A stretch of 64,000 nucleotides of DNA from Amycolatopsis australiensis (GTDB lineage: Bacteria > Actinomycetota > Actinomycetes > Mycobacteriales > Pseudonocardiaceae): the NCBI RefSeq assembly GCF_900119165.1, contig NZ_FPJG01000006.1, forward strand, positions 3,410,001 to 3,474,000, read 5' to 3'. Position 1 is the first letter of the stretch, and each line of letters starts with the position of its first letter. A program made the translations under genes and the position numbers. Positions 26,210 through 34,538 of the stretch are shown in pieces. The notes beneath the pieces were generated by a model, which was not told where the DNA came from, searched no databases, and saw nothing but the letters and a program-made list of their open reading frames with translations.

Positions 26210-27217
26210 ATGACGGCTATGCGCGAAGATGTGCTCGCCGCGGCGCGGGCCCAGGTGCTCGAGAGCGGCGAGGGCCTCGGCGAGCAGCAGGTCCTGGACG
26301 TGCTCCGCCTGCCCGATTCCGAGCTGGACGCCCTGCTCGAACTCGCCCACGAAGTCCGGATGCGCTGGTGCGGACCGGAAGTCGAGGTCGAGGGCATCAT
26401 CTCGCTGAAGACCGGCGGCTGTCCCGAGGACTGTCACTTCTGTTCGCAGTCCGGGTTGTTCGAGTCGCCGGTGCGCTCTGCTTGGCTGGACATCCCGATG
26501 CTGGTGGAGGCGGCCAAGCAGACGGCGAAGACCGGGGCGACCGAGTTCTGCATCGTCGCGGCGGTGCGCGGGCCCAACGAGCGGCTCATGGCCCAGGTCG
26601 CGGCGGGGATCAGGGCGATCAAGGACGAGGTGGACATCAACGTCGCCTGCTCCCTGGGGATGCTGACCGGGGAGCAGGCGGTGCGGCTCGCCGAAATGGG
26701 CGTGCACCGGTACAACCACAACCTCGAGACCGCCCGGTCGTACTTCCCCCACGTGGTCACCACGCACACCTGGGAGGAACGCTGGGACACCCTCGGCTAC
26801 GTCCGCGAAGCGGGCATGGAGGTGTGCTGCGGCGGAATCGTCGGGATGGGGGAGACGCTGGAACAGCGCGCCGAATTCGCGGCGCAGCTCGCCCTGCTCG
26901 ACCCGCACGAGGTGCCGCTGAACTTCCTCAACCCGCGTCCGGGCACCCCGTTCGGCCACCTGGAGCTGATGCCGGGCGCCGACGCGCTGCGGACCGTCGC
27001 CGCCTACCGGCTGGCCATGCCCCGCACGGTGCTGCGGTTCGCCGGCGGCCGCGAGCTCACGCTCGGCGACCTCGGCGCCCGCCGGGGCCTGCTGGGCGGG
27101 ATCAACGCCGTGATCGTCGGCAACTACCTCACGACCCTGGGGCGCCCGGCCGAGACCGACATCGATCTGCTCGGAGAGCTCAAGATGCCGCTCAAGGCCC
27201 TCAACGAAACGCTCTGA
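26210..27217 (+). CDS. bioB: Biotin synthase
   Basis: The product has 335 residues. The start at 26210 follows GGAG. The radical-SAM cluster motif C-P-E-D-C-H-F-C is present, and the expected 2Fe-2S ligands are all in place: Cys in F-C-I-V-A-A, Cys in V-A-C-S-L-G, Cys in E-V-C-C-G-G, and Arg in L-R-F-A-G-G-R. BioB inserts sulphur into dethiobiotin to make biotin. It follows the biotin-dependent carboxylase genes with 23-base spacing, so biotin supply is tied to the pathway. bioA and bioD are not in the window. Confidence 0.93.
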   Translation: MTAMREDVLAAARAQVLESGEGLGEQQVLDVLRLPDSELDALLELAHEVRMRWCGPEVEVEGIISLKTGGCPEDCHFCSQSGLFESPVRSAWLDIPMLVEAAKQTAKTGATEFCIVAAVRGPNERLMAQVAAGIRAIKDEVDINVACSLGMLTGEQAVRLAEMGVHRYNHNLETARSYFPHVVTTHTWEERWDTLGYVREAGMEVCCGGIVGMGETLEQRAEFAAQLALLDPHEVPLNFLNPRPGTPFGHLELMPGADALRTVAAYRLAMPRTVLRFAGGRELTLGDLGARRGLLGGINAVIVGNYLTTLGRPAETDIDLLGELKMPLKALNETL

Positions 27218-27237
27218 CCCCCTGAACGGAGGACGTC

Positions 27238-28428
27238 GTGGTCACCCACGCCCTCGACTGGCTCGACGCCGTGGCGCAGGAGCGCGAAGCGGCCGGCCTG
27301 CGTCGTGTCCTGACACCGCGATCGGCGCACGGCGAGTTGCTGGACCTGGCGAGCAACGACTACCTGGGCCTGGCCACGGATCCGCGGGTCGTGTCGGCCG
27401 GTGTCGAGGCACTGCGGACCTGGGGAGCGGGCGCGACGGGGTCGCGCCTGGTCACCGGCACCACCGAGCTGCACGCCGAGCTGGAGGCGGCGCTGGCGTC
27501 GTTCGCCGGCACGGAGTCGGCCCTGGTGTTCTCGTCCGGGTACGCGGCGAACCTCGCGGTCGTCACGGCGTTGTGCCCGGCAGGCTCGCTGGTGGTCTCC
27601 GACTCGGCCAACCACGCGTCGCTGATCGACGCGTGCCGCCTGGCTCGCGGCCGGGTGCAGGTCGTGCCGCACAACGACCTCGCGGCCTTCGAGACGGCGC
27701 TGGCACAGCGCACCGAGCGACGAGCCGTCGTCGTCACCGAGAGCGTCGATTCGATCGATGGGGACGGCGCACCGCTGGCACGCCTCCACGAGATATGCCG
27801 GCGTCAAGGTGCCGTCTTGGTCGTCGACGAGGCGCACGGGTTCGGGATCGTCGGCCCGGGTGGGCGAGGGGCACTGGCCGAAGCGGGCCTCGCCGGGCAG
27901 GACGACGTGATCGTCACCGTCACGCTCTCCAAGGCGCTGGGCAGCCAGGGCGGCGCCGTGCTCGGCCCGCGCCGGGTGATCGGCCACCTGATCGGCTCGG
28001 CCCGGACGATGATCTTCGACACCGGCCTGGCTCCGGCGGCCGCCGGAGCCGCGCTGGCCGCGCTGCGGGTCCTGGAGCAGGAGCCGGCGCTCGGGCGTGC
28101 GGCGATCCGGGTCGCCGGCGCGCTCGCCGCCGCGGCGGGCGTGCGGGCCCCGCACTCGGCCATCGTGCCGGTGCTCATCGGCGATCCGGGGGAAGCCGTC
28201 GCAGCGGCCCGGCGGTGTGCGGTGCTCGGGCTGCGGGTCGGTTGCTTCCGGCCGCCGTCGGTGCCGGAAGGCACCAGCCGCCTGCGGCTGACCGCGCGGG
28301 CGAACCTGTCGCGCAACCACCTCCTGCACGCCTGCGACGTGCTGCGCGTGGTGCTCGGCCGGACAGACAACCACGCCATCGACAGCAGGGACGAGGACTC
28401 ATGGCGACTCTCCGTTCGCACACCGTGA
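27238..28428 (+). CDS. bioF: 8-Amino-7-oxononanoate synthase (BioF)
   Basis: The product has 396 residues with a GTG start behind ACGGAGG. It is a PLP-dependent alpha-oxoamine synthase: L-A-S-N-D-Y-L-G-L early, G-A-G-A-T-G-S-R-L-V-T-G, V-D-E-A-H-G-F-G with the PLP-binding Asp, and the PLP lysine in T-L-S-K-A-L-G-S. BioF joins pimeloyl thioester and alanine in the first committed step of biotin-ring assembly. Its 3' end overlaps the next gene by 28 bases, and the last ~20 residues look like a tail gained by that overlap. Confidence 0.9.
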   Translation: MVTHALDWLDAVAQEREAAGLRRVLTPRSAHGELLDLASNDYLGLATDPRVVSAGVEALRTWGAGATGSRLVTGTTELHAELEAALASFAGTESALVFSSGYAANLAVVTALCPAGSLVVSDSANHASLIDACRLARGRVQVVPHNDLAAFETALAQRTERRAVVVTESVDSIDGDGAPLARLHEICRRQGAVLVVDEAHGFGIVGPGGRGALAEAGLAGQDDVIVTVTLSKALGSQGGAVLGPRRVIGHLIGSARTMIFDTGLAPAAAGAALAALRVLEQEPALGRAAIRVAGALAAAAGVRAPHSAIVPVLIGDPGEAVAAARRCAVLGLRVGCFRPPSVPEGTSRLRLTARANLSRNHLLHACDVLRVVLGRTDNHAIDSRDEDSWRLSVRTP

Positions 28429-28823
28429 TAGACGCCGACGCGGACGTCGTGTGGCGCGTGCTCAGCGACGGGGCGAACGTCGCGGACTGGTTCCCGGCAA
28501 TGGCGGAGTCGACGGGCGACGCCGAAGGCCGCACGGTCACGTTGCGCGACGGCTCCAAGCTGGAAGAGGCGGTGGTGACGAAAGATGCGTATCTGAGGCG
28601 GTTCCAGTACCGCGTCGTGGGCGGCGACCTGGCGGTCGAGCACCACCTCGGCACGGTGGACGTCATCGACCTGGGCAACGGTTCGTGCCTGGTGGTCTAC
28701 GGAACCGAAATCGAGCCGGAGTCCACCGCCGCGGCTTTCGACGGAGCGATCGGGGAAGCCGTCGCGAACCTCCCGGCGTTCTTCGCCCGGCGGCACGGCA
28801 TCGGCGCTGCACCGACCGCATGA
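28401..28823 (+). CDS. SRPBCC-family (START-like) protein
   Basis: The product has 140 residues. ATG 28401 lies inside the end of bioF behind GACGAGG. The fold is the polyketide-cyclase/START-like helix-grip: L-R-S-H-T-V-I-D-A-D-A-D-V-V-W-R-V-L-S-D at the start, W-F-P-A-M, and a C-terminal helix with A-V-A-N-L-P-A-F-F. Such proteins bind hydrophobic ligands or catalyse simple aromatic reactions. It is the last gene of the catabolic operon. The exact role is unknown. Confidence 0.78.
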   Translation: MATLRSHTVIDADADVVWRVLSDGANVADWFPAMAESTGDAEGRTVTLRDGSKLEEAVVTKDAYLRRFQYRVVGGDLAVEHHLGTVDVIDLGNGSCLVVYGTEIEPESTAAAFDGAIGEAVANLPAFFARRHGIGAAPTA

Positions 28824-28909
28824 CCGAGCTGTGGAGGTGCACGATTCACCACTTCCGAGACTCGATGCTCGACGACGCGTGTGCTCCCCGCGGATACTCG
28901 TCGGCACGA

Positions 28910-29205
28910 CGTCGGTCAGAGCCTGACCGGGCTGCAGGACTCGGTGCCGGGCATGACCGGCAACCTCGCGACGCTGCTGAACCCTGCACGGCTCCCGGTC
29001 GATCCGCGGGCTGCCGTCCGTCCACCTGCGCGAATACCTGGAGGTTCAACACCGTCCTCGAGGCCGGAGATCGTCGACGGTCGCTCGGGTACCGGCGTGC
29101 AGGTCTGTTCACCCCGGAGATCAACAGCACCGGCCCAGCCGGTACCGGCGATGGACCACCGACAACGCCGCGACCCAGCAGTACGACGGCTACCCACCCG
29201 AGCGC
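28910..29205 (+). pseudogene. Internal fragment of the alkaline-phosphatase-family gene
   Basis: This is similar at the base level to 8598-8935 of the intact gene. The frame holds for S-L-T-G-L-Q-D-S-V-P-G-M-T-G-N and then breaks, and several short stretches have been lost between recognisable blocks (F-T-P-E-I-N-S-T-G-P is in another frame). Both ends of the gene are absent. Confidence 0.75.
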
Positions 29206-30420
29206 CCGACGCTCGCAATGAGGGTTGAGGTGGTGAAATACAAACAACTCTCCGACGGAGAGGCCGGTTCTCGACCGGAGTCAGGCGGCCGCTCCGCTCG
29301 GCAGTGGAGGCGTACACACATCCGACCTATTCGCGCCCGACGGTGCGGGCGGGCCCAGAATCGGCGGCTGGAGCCGGACCAGTGGGCCGCGGTCGTCCGA
29401 TACTGGCCGGTGCGAAACCCCACCGCGAGAACGACGCGATCACCCGGCGTACGCCTTCGTCGTCGACTCGGCTCGGTCCCGGCCGCAGTTCCCGCAGGAA
29501 CCACGTGCACTTGGCTCGTCTTCAGCTGGGCATGATCCGACGGCTCCGCATGGGGACCGCCCTGTTCATGCGGGTTGCCGCTGTCATCGGCGAGCGCGCC
29601 GCGATCCGGCTCCTCGACGCCCACATCGGCAGTGCATTCGAGCTCGAACGAACCACCGTCACCAACTCCACCGGCCCCGCTCTGCACGCCGACCGCCTCC
29701 GTATTGAAAGTAGCCTGTCCATGCGGCATGCTGCACCCGCCCGCTGCAGTCGCTGTCGCTGTGCTCGCCGGGGGTGCGGTAACCAGTCCGCGGGCCCGCA
29801 GCCGTCCGCGGTGTCGCTGCACCAGGCGCAGATCACCGTCACCGGCGGGCCGGGCACGACGTACCAGGTGATCAAGAACCGAGCGGCCGGCGCGCCCATC
29901 GTCGTGTCCGCCTGACCTCGCGCCGGTGCCTGCTCGTCCGGTGTGCGGCTGCGCGAGATCGCCGCTCGATCGCGGCGAGCGTGACCTCGGTGGTCGGTGA
30001 CCGGGCCGAGGTGTCCGGCGTCCGGCAGGGAAGTGCGTATCCCGCTGACCCCGGCACCGCTGGGCTACCCGATGCCCGCCACCGCGACCAGTGGCCGCGG
30101 TGCTGAGCGAGCCGCGCGTGGCCGATGCCGAAGACACGTCGTCGCTTCTGTTCAGGCGCCGGCCGAGGCCGTCCCTCGTCATGGTGGTCGCGGTGCTCAC
30201 GGCTCGAGGTCCTGGGTCACCGCGGACGGGACGCGGCCGAGGTTGCGCTCGTCGGCAGGCTCGCCGCGGCCCGATCCGTATCTCCTCGGCGGGCCCGAGC
30301 TCAGCCACGCATGCAGCAGCCGAGTGGAGTGGGGCCACGCGCTGGTCCGCGGCGCCCGGTTCGCACTCACCGCAGAGTTCCCGGTCCCACGCGATGAGTG
30401 CCGGCTCGCGTCCGGCGTGG
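29206..30420. other. Decayed stretch without a clear gene
   Basis: No intact reading frame was recognised. A plus-strand frame ends at 29915 with a natural-looking tail (H-Q-A-Q-I-T-V-T-G-G-P-G-T-T-Y-Q-V-I) but has no identifiable family. It may be another relic. Confidence 0.45.
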
Positions 30421-30604
30421 AGCGGCCGCCGCCCCTCGAGTGAGCGGGCGACGGCGGCCCGGCCCGTCACACGCTTTGCGGTCAGTCCAGGCAGAACTCG
30501 TTGCCTTCGGGATCGGCCATCACGATGAACCCGGCGCTGAGCGGAGGCTCGGGCTCGAAGCGGCGCACCCGGGTGGCACCGAGTGCGATCAGCCGTTCGC
30601 ACTC
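30421..30604. repeat. Sequence partly duplicated at 2222-2399
   Basis: This is the intact-side copy of the repeat. It covers the 3' end of the VOC gene and about 60 bases beyond its stop. Confidence 0.75.
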
Positions 30605-30943
30605 CGCTTCGAGCGCCGCCATCCGCTCGTCGCCCTGCAGGCCCGGTGCACTCCTGACGTCGAGATGGACGCGGTTTTTCGCGATCTTCTCCTCGGGCAC
30701 CTGCTGGAAGAACAGACGGGGACCCCGACCATCGGGGTCTTCGACGGCGGAGCTGCTGTTGCGCTGGTCTTCCGGCACGCCGGCCCGCTCGAGGAACTCG
30801 TCCCAGGCGGCGAACGGATCGGCGCCCTCGGGCAGTTCGACACCGGGCGGTGCCGGGTGGACGTAATCCAGCACCTCACGCCAGAACGCGGAAAGCGCTC
30901 GCGGGTCGTGGGCGTCGAACGTGACCTGGACGTGTCGGCTCAT
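30482..30943 (-). CDS. VOC-family (glyoxalase/bleomycin-resistance fold) protein
   Basis: The product has 153 residues. The start at 30943 follows GGAG. It has the two beta-alpha-beta-beta-beta units typical of the VOC fold: V-Q-V-T-F-D-A-H-D-P at the start, R-V-H-L-D-V-R-S in the middle, and F-I-V-M-A-D-P-E-G-N-E-F-C at the end, with His and Glu positions that could bind a metal. The sequence is of the common glyoxalase-like type in actinomycetes. No function is known. A broken copy of its 3' end lies at 2275. Confidence 0.8.
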   Translation of the reverse strand: MSRHVQVTFDAHDPRALSAFWREVLDYVHPAPPGVELPEGADPFAAWDEFLERAGVPEDQRNSSSAVEDPDGRGPRLFFQQVPEEKIAKNRVHLDVRSAPGLQGDERMAALEAECERLIALGATRVRRFEPEPPLSAGFIVMADPEGNEFCLD

Positions 30944-31226
30944 CGAGGATTCTCCGTTGGTCGTCGGGGTTGGCGGTGCCCACCTTGCCATCGGAAGCGG
31001 ACAGGAGCGGTCCTTGATTCCGTTGCGAACCGAACAAGTCGATCCAGCGCCGCATCCTCGGGCGGATGGTGGGAAGCCCGACGGAGCGGCCGCCAGCGTG
31101 CCGGCGAGCTTTGTTGGGTGCCGAGACTGTTCTGGGCAGACCCGCACTGAGGCTCCCTTCGCGCAACTCCGACAACGACCGGCTGCGCGCCGCCCCGCAG
31201 GTGACGCCGTGCGTGTCTGGCCGGTG

Positions 31227-31814
31227 TCAAACGGCCGATGCCCGGTAGAGGTCGAGGATGTCGGTCTCGCGGGACTCCCAGACGTCGTAGAGCGCTGTGG
31301 GGTCGTCGCCGTGTTCGCGCACAAACCGGAACTCGCTGAGGGTGCAGGGGAGCAGGGTGATGAAGCGTAGCGCGGGTTCGTTTCGATCGTCGTGGTATAG
31401 GTCGAACTCGTCGCCGGCGAACGGGTGTGGGGCGGCGAGCAGGAACGCGATGCCGGTGCCGGGAATCAGGGGCTCGGCGTTGACGTAGCCGCTGCCGTAG
31501 GCGTAGCCGCGTTGGCGTTCGATCGCTTGGGTGGCGATGACGTGCGCGAGGTATGCGGCTTCGTCCTCGTGCTCGGGCACGGCGGATACGACGAACTCTT
31601 GCGGCAACGAGGCGTCGATGTGTTGGAACCGCACCCCGGTGGTCACCGCGGAGACCATCCGCTGCTGCGGGTGCGTGTGGAAGCCGAGGGCGAATCCCCG
31701 GTTGCGCCCGTCTGGGCCCTGGGGGCTCTGTGCGTGAGTCACCGGCCCAAGATGGCGTTCGACGTGGGAGCGCAGCCCTTCGTACCGCGTCGGGTCAGCG
31801 TGTGGAAAGCTCAT
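31227..31814 (-). CDS. Suppressor-of-fused (SUFU) domain protein
   Basis: The product has 195 residues. The SUFU-like signature is in the C-terminal half: a glycine-rich strand, then F-I-T-L-L-P-C-T-L-S-E-F-R-F-V-R-E-H-G followed by an acidic helix. Bacterial SUFU-domain proteins are known as immunity proteins in polymorphic toxin systems, though many stand alone. No toxin gene is recognisable next to it. The gene is intact, unlike most of the surrounding DNA. Confidence 0.75.
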   Translation of the reverse strand: MSFPHADPTRYEGLRSHVERHLGPVTHAQSPQGPDGRNRGFALGFHTHPQQRMVSAVTTGVRFQHIDASLPQEFVVSAVPEHEDEAAYLAHVIATQAIERQRGYAYGSGYVNAEPLIPGTGIAFLLAAPHPFAGDEFDLYHDDRNEPALRFITLLPCTLSEFRFVREHGDDPTALYDVWESRETDILDLYRASAV

Positions 31815-32274
31815 CGCCTGATCCTAGGGAAGACGACATTCTGGCGCGGCGAAGCGAGCAGGCGACGTCACTGGATGTCCACTGAACCGGCCACCGCATG
31901 CCGCTGCGGCCCGGGCGAGCACACGACCGAGCCGGGGGCCGGTGTCGGGCTCGATGTAAGGCCGCGCTTGTCGATCGGGCACAGCGACAGTTCGACCTGG
32001 CCGTGTGCTTTCTCCGATCTCGCCGGACCACCGGTGTACGACGGCGGCCCGTGCCCGCCTTCAGCAGGCGGGGCAGGCGGCCGGGGAGGCCGGCCAAGCC
32101 TTGGTGCAGGCGAGCTGGCGAGCCGGGTCAGGCTGATGCCCCGCTCGACCGACGTCGTACGTGTCGACCGAGCGGCTCCAGCTCGCGCCGCCCCCCTTGT
32201 CGTGCCAGCCGATGTCCTCGTGGCCTGTCGGAACGGCTCGGCGCCGTCGCGGGCGCGGGTCCGTGCCGAGCGGT
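31815..32274. other. Intergenic, no gene seen
   Basis: Overlapping frames here look like noise, and I see no signal structures. Confidence 0.4.
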
Positions 32275-32931
32275 TCAGTGGATCTGCAGGATGCGGACGC
32301 AGGGCTGATGGTCCTGCCACGGCTGGAGGCGGACGTAGCCGGTCACGGCGCGCTGGTGGGTGACGCCCGCGATGTCGACTTCGATCACCGGATCGCGGAA
32401 TCGCGTCTCTCCGTGCGTGGGAATCGCGAGCTGGGTCGGTGCTTCCACGGCCAGCAGGGTGCCACCGAGTAGCGACTCGGAGCCAGGACATGCCATGGCT
32501 TTCGCGCCGTCCGGGCCGTCGATGGCGTCAGCGTTGAGGCGTTTCAAGAACTCCTCGGTCACCGCTCTCGCGGCCTGCAGCTGGCTCGGGCTGTTGCGGG
32601 AATACGACGATGTCGCCGGCGACGGTTCGGCCGAGGCGCTGCCCGCCGAGCGTGGTGAGGAGCCGGCCGACGGAGCGCGGTCGTGGTGCAGGAGGAACCC
32701 TGGGGTCACGAACCCGGTCAGCAGGCCGAAGACGAGCACTCCGACGAGCGCCAGGTTCACCCACAGTCCGGTGCGGCGCCGCCTCGGTGGTACCGGGCCG
32801 CCGCCGGGATACGGTGCATAGCCGAAGCTCGGGTTCGGTGGGCCAGACCAGCCAGCCGGCGGCCCGGACGGCGGCCTGACGGCGCCTCGATACGGGCGTT
32901 GCGGCGGTGGTGTGTGGTGTGGATTCGACAT
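32275..32931 (-). CDS. Membrane-anchored protein with proline-rich N-terminus
   Basis: The product has 218 residues. Residues 1-50 are rich in Pro and Gly, then a basic R-R-R-R-T stop-transfer and one hydrophobic helix (W-V-N-L-A-L-V-G-V-L-V-F-G-L-L-T-G-F) give an N-in, C-out topology. After a Ser/Pro linker the outer part (about 110 residues) has an E-E-F-L-K-R-L-N-A helix, two cysteines (A-C-P-G and P-C-V-R) that may pair, and a strand-rich end. It resembles small lipid-facing or Mce-like accessory proteins of actinomycetes in layout only. The function is unknown. Confidence 0.65.
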   Translation of the reverse strand: MSNPHHTPPPQRPYRGAVRPPSGPPAGWSGPPNPSFGYAPYPGGGPVPPRRRRTGLWVNLALVGVLVFGLLTGFVTPGFLLHHDRAPSAGSSPRSAGSASAEPSPATSSYSRNSPSQLQAARAVTEEFLKRLNADAIDGPDGAKAMACPGSESLLGGTLLAVEAPTQLAIPTHGETRFRDPVIEVDIAGVTHQRAVTGYVRLQPWQDHQPCVRILQIH

Positions 32932-33117
32932 GACCGGCGTCTTCCCCCTGCTTGGCTGACTTCGAGGATACGGCGATCTCGCAGCGCGCCGCTGCACTGT
33001 TGAGCATGGTGTGTCGGGCCGAATCGGCCGCGGTGCGGGAACCGCGTCGGGCGACTGATCAGTACAGCTACGCGCAACTGTCGATGTTGCTCGGCTGGTC
33101 TCCGTTCCGAGCCCCTG

Positions 33118-33603
33118 ATGGAGGATGTGGGATCGGGTGCTTTCGCCGGCGCAGAAGCCACTGATGACGACGCGGCGGAGGGGCGATGGCCTCGACCGCG
33201 GACGCGGTGTGTCGCCGACTTGGACTCCACCGGTGTTTTGTTGCCGCAGCGTCCGCTGTCGCGCTCGCAGCCGTGGCTGGCCGCCAGCGGAGCGGGCACG
33301 CGCGGCGGAGGCTGGGATCCGTGGAAGTTCGATAGTTGCCGGGCCGGACGCATGCGCACTGAGGACCTGTGCCAGGCCTGCGGAACGCCACGGACGGACA
33401 CCGTCTACGTGCTGGCCCGGATCGGTCAGGTGAGAACGATGGTGGAGATGTACGGCGGTGCCGTGTGCTCGCTGCGGTGCGTGCGGCTGACCGCCGCCGT
33501 GTGCCCGCACTACACCGCCGCCGGCTCACCGATCGCCATCTACGCCGTGCCAAGGCACGATCGTGTCGACCTGGTCGGCTGCGACCCGAGGGCGAGCACG
33601 TAG
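33118..33603 (+). CDS. Cysteine-rich hypothetical protein
   Basis: The frame gives about 161 residues. The second half has natural composition: W-D-P-W-K-F-D-S-C-R-A-G-R, then L-C-Q-A-C-G, G-A-V-C-S-L-R-C-V-R-L-T and A-A-V-C-P-H-Y. These C-x-x-C and C-x-x-x-C pairs suggest a zinc ribbon. This style is common in actinophage and mobile-element genes. The start is uncertain and the first half may be noise. It is a weak call. Confidence 0.4.
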   Translation: MEDVGSGAFAGAEATDDDAAEGRWPRPRTRCVADLDSTGVLLPQRPLSRSQPWLAASGAGTRGGGWDPWKFDSCRAGRMRTEDLCQACGTPRTDTVYVLARIGQVRTMVEMYGGAVCSLRCVRLTAAVCPHYTAAGSPIAIYAVPRHDRVDLVGCDPRAST

Positions 33604-33631
33604 CTTCTCGGGTCCTCCGTCGTCGCCTCCC

Positions 33632-34200
33632 CCTGCTGGCCTGATGCAGTTCTACTCCGCGGCGGTCCTCCGTGCGATCACGATTACGGGCGCCACTGAG
33701 AGGGCCGCCAGCACCGACTGCCCGATGAATCGCCATCGCGCCCTGGCCGATCGCGGTGTCGAGGCCGGCCCAGCAGTACGTCAGCAGGGTGCCCGCCGCG
33801 GGCACGAGCGACGGTGGGTGCAACGCCCGGATGACCGCCGCGGCCATCGCGGGTCTGCGCGGTCAGCCGATGAAGGTGCTGATCCGCGCGTCGAGGCGGC
33901 GACGGATCCGCCGCTCGACGTCACCGCCGACGGCCGGCACGCGAACAGCGGCGAATTTTCGAATCAGGCCGGCTACGCCGTTGGCTGCGGCCACCGGAGC
34001 CACGCGAGGGCCCGACCGCCATGGACAGGTCCAGGGCCTCGATCCGGTCGAAGACCAAGGTGACGGCGCCTTTCGGCGGGCTGGACCTGCCCGCGATGAG
34101 CGGCGTGGTGCTGGCGCGGAGGACGACCCGGTTGCGGTGCCACACTGATGACCTGGATCAAGCAGCGACGCGCCGTCCTGACGTCGCAAGGTCGCGAGGT
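33632..34200 (-). pseudogene. Remnant of an unidentified membrane-protein gene
   Basis: Minus-strand pieces in different frames look like one protein: A-S-T-T-P-L-I-A-G-R-S-S, then V-A-A-A-N-G-V-A-G-L-I-R-K-F-A-A-V-R, then M-A-A-A-V-I-R-A-L-H, ending with a membrane helix (S-V-L-A-A-L-S-V-A-P-V-I-V-I-A) and a stop near 33655. At least three frameshifts are needed. The family is not recognised. Confidence 0.35.
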
Positions 34201-34538
34201 AGGCGGCTTGAGACTGTGCGCGGCCAGCGATCGAACGGCTGCGAGGGCCTCCGGCAGTGCGGCCGGCGATTTCGGGCGGTCGCCGCTACGGCGGCGGTGG
34301 CGAGCAGAGCCAGAGAGCTCGTCTTCTGCGTCGCCGGTTACCTGGCCGGGTGAGCCCGGAAGCGTGGCGGGCTTGGCAGAGGCGTCCCCGGTCCACATTG
34401 CACCTGCCAGGCTGATGGCGATGGAGCCAGGTGACCAGGCGCTTCGAGGCCTCATGTGCAGGAAATCGCCGCTGTGTGCCGGGTGCGGCTGCCGGGCGGT
34501 GGATGGGAACCATGCGCAGCCCGGCAGCCGATCGGGAG
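34201..34538. other. Decayed or non-coding stretch
   Basis: No supported feature seen. Confidence 0.4.

Noticed and set aside
30482..31324. A longer VOC protein starting near 31.3 kb
   Set aside because: The region before ATG 30943 is arginine-rich noise, and a good ribosome site stands before 30943.
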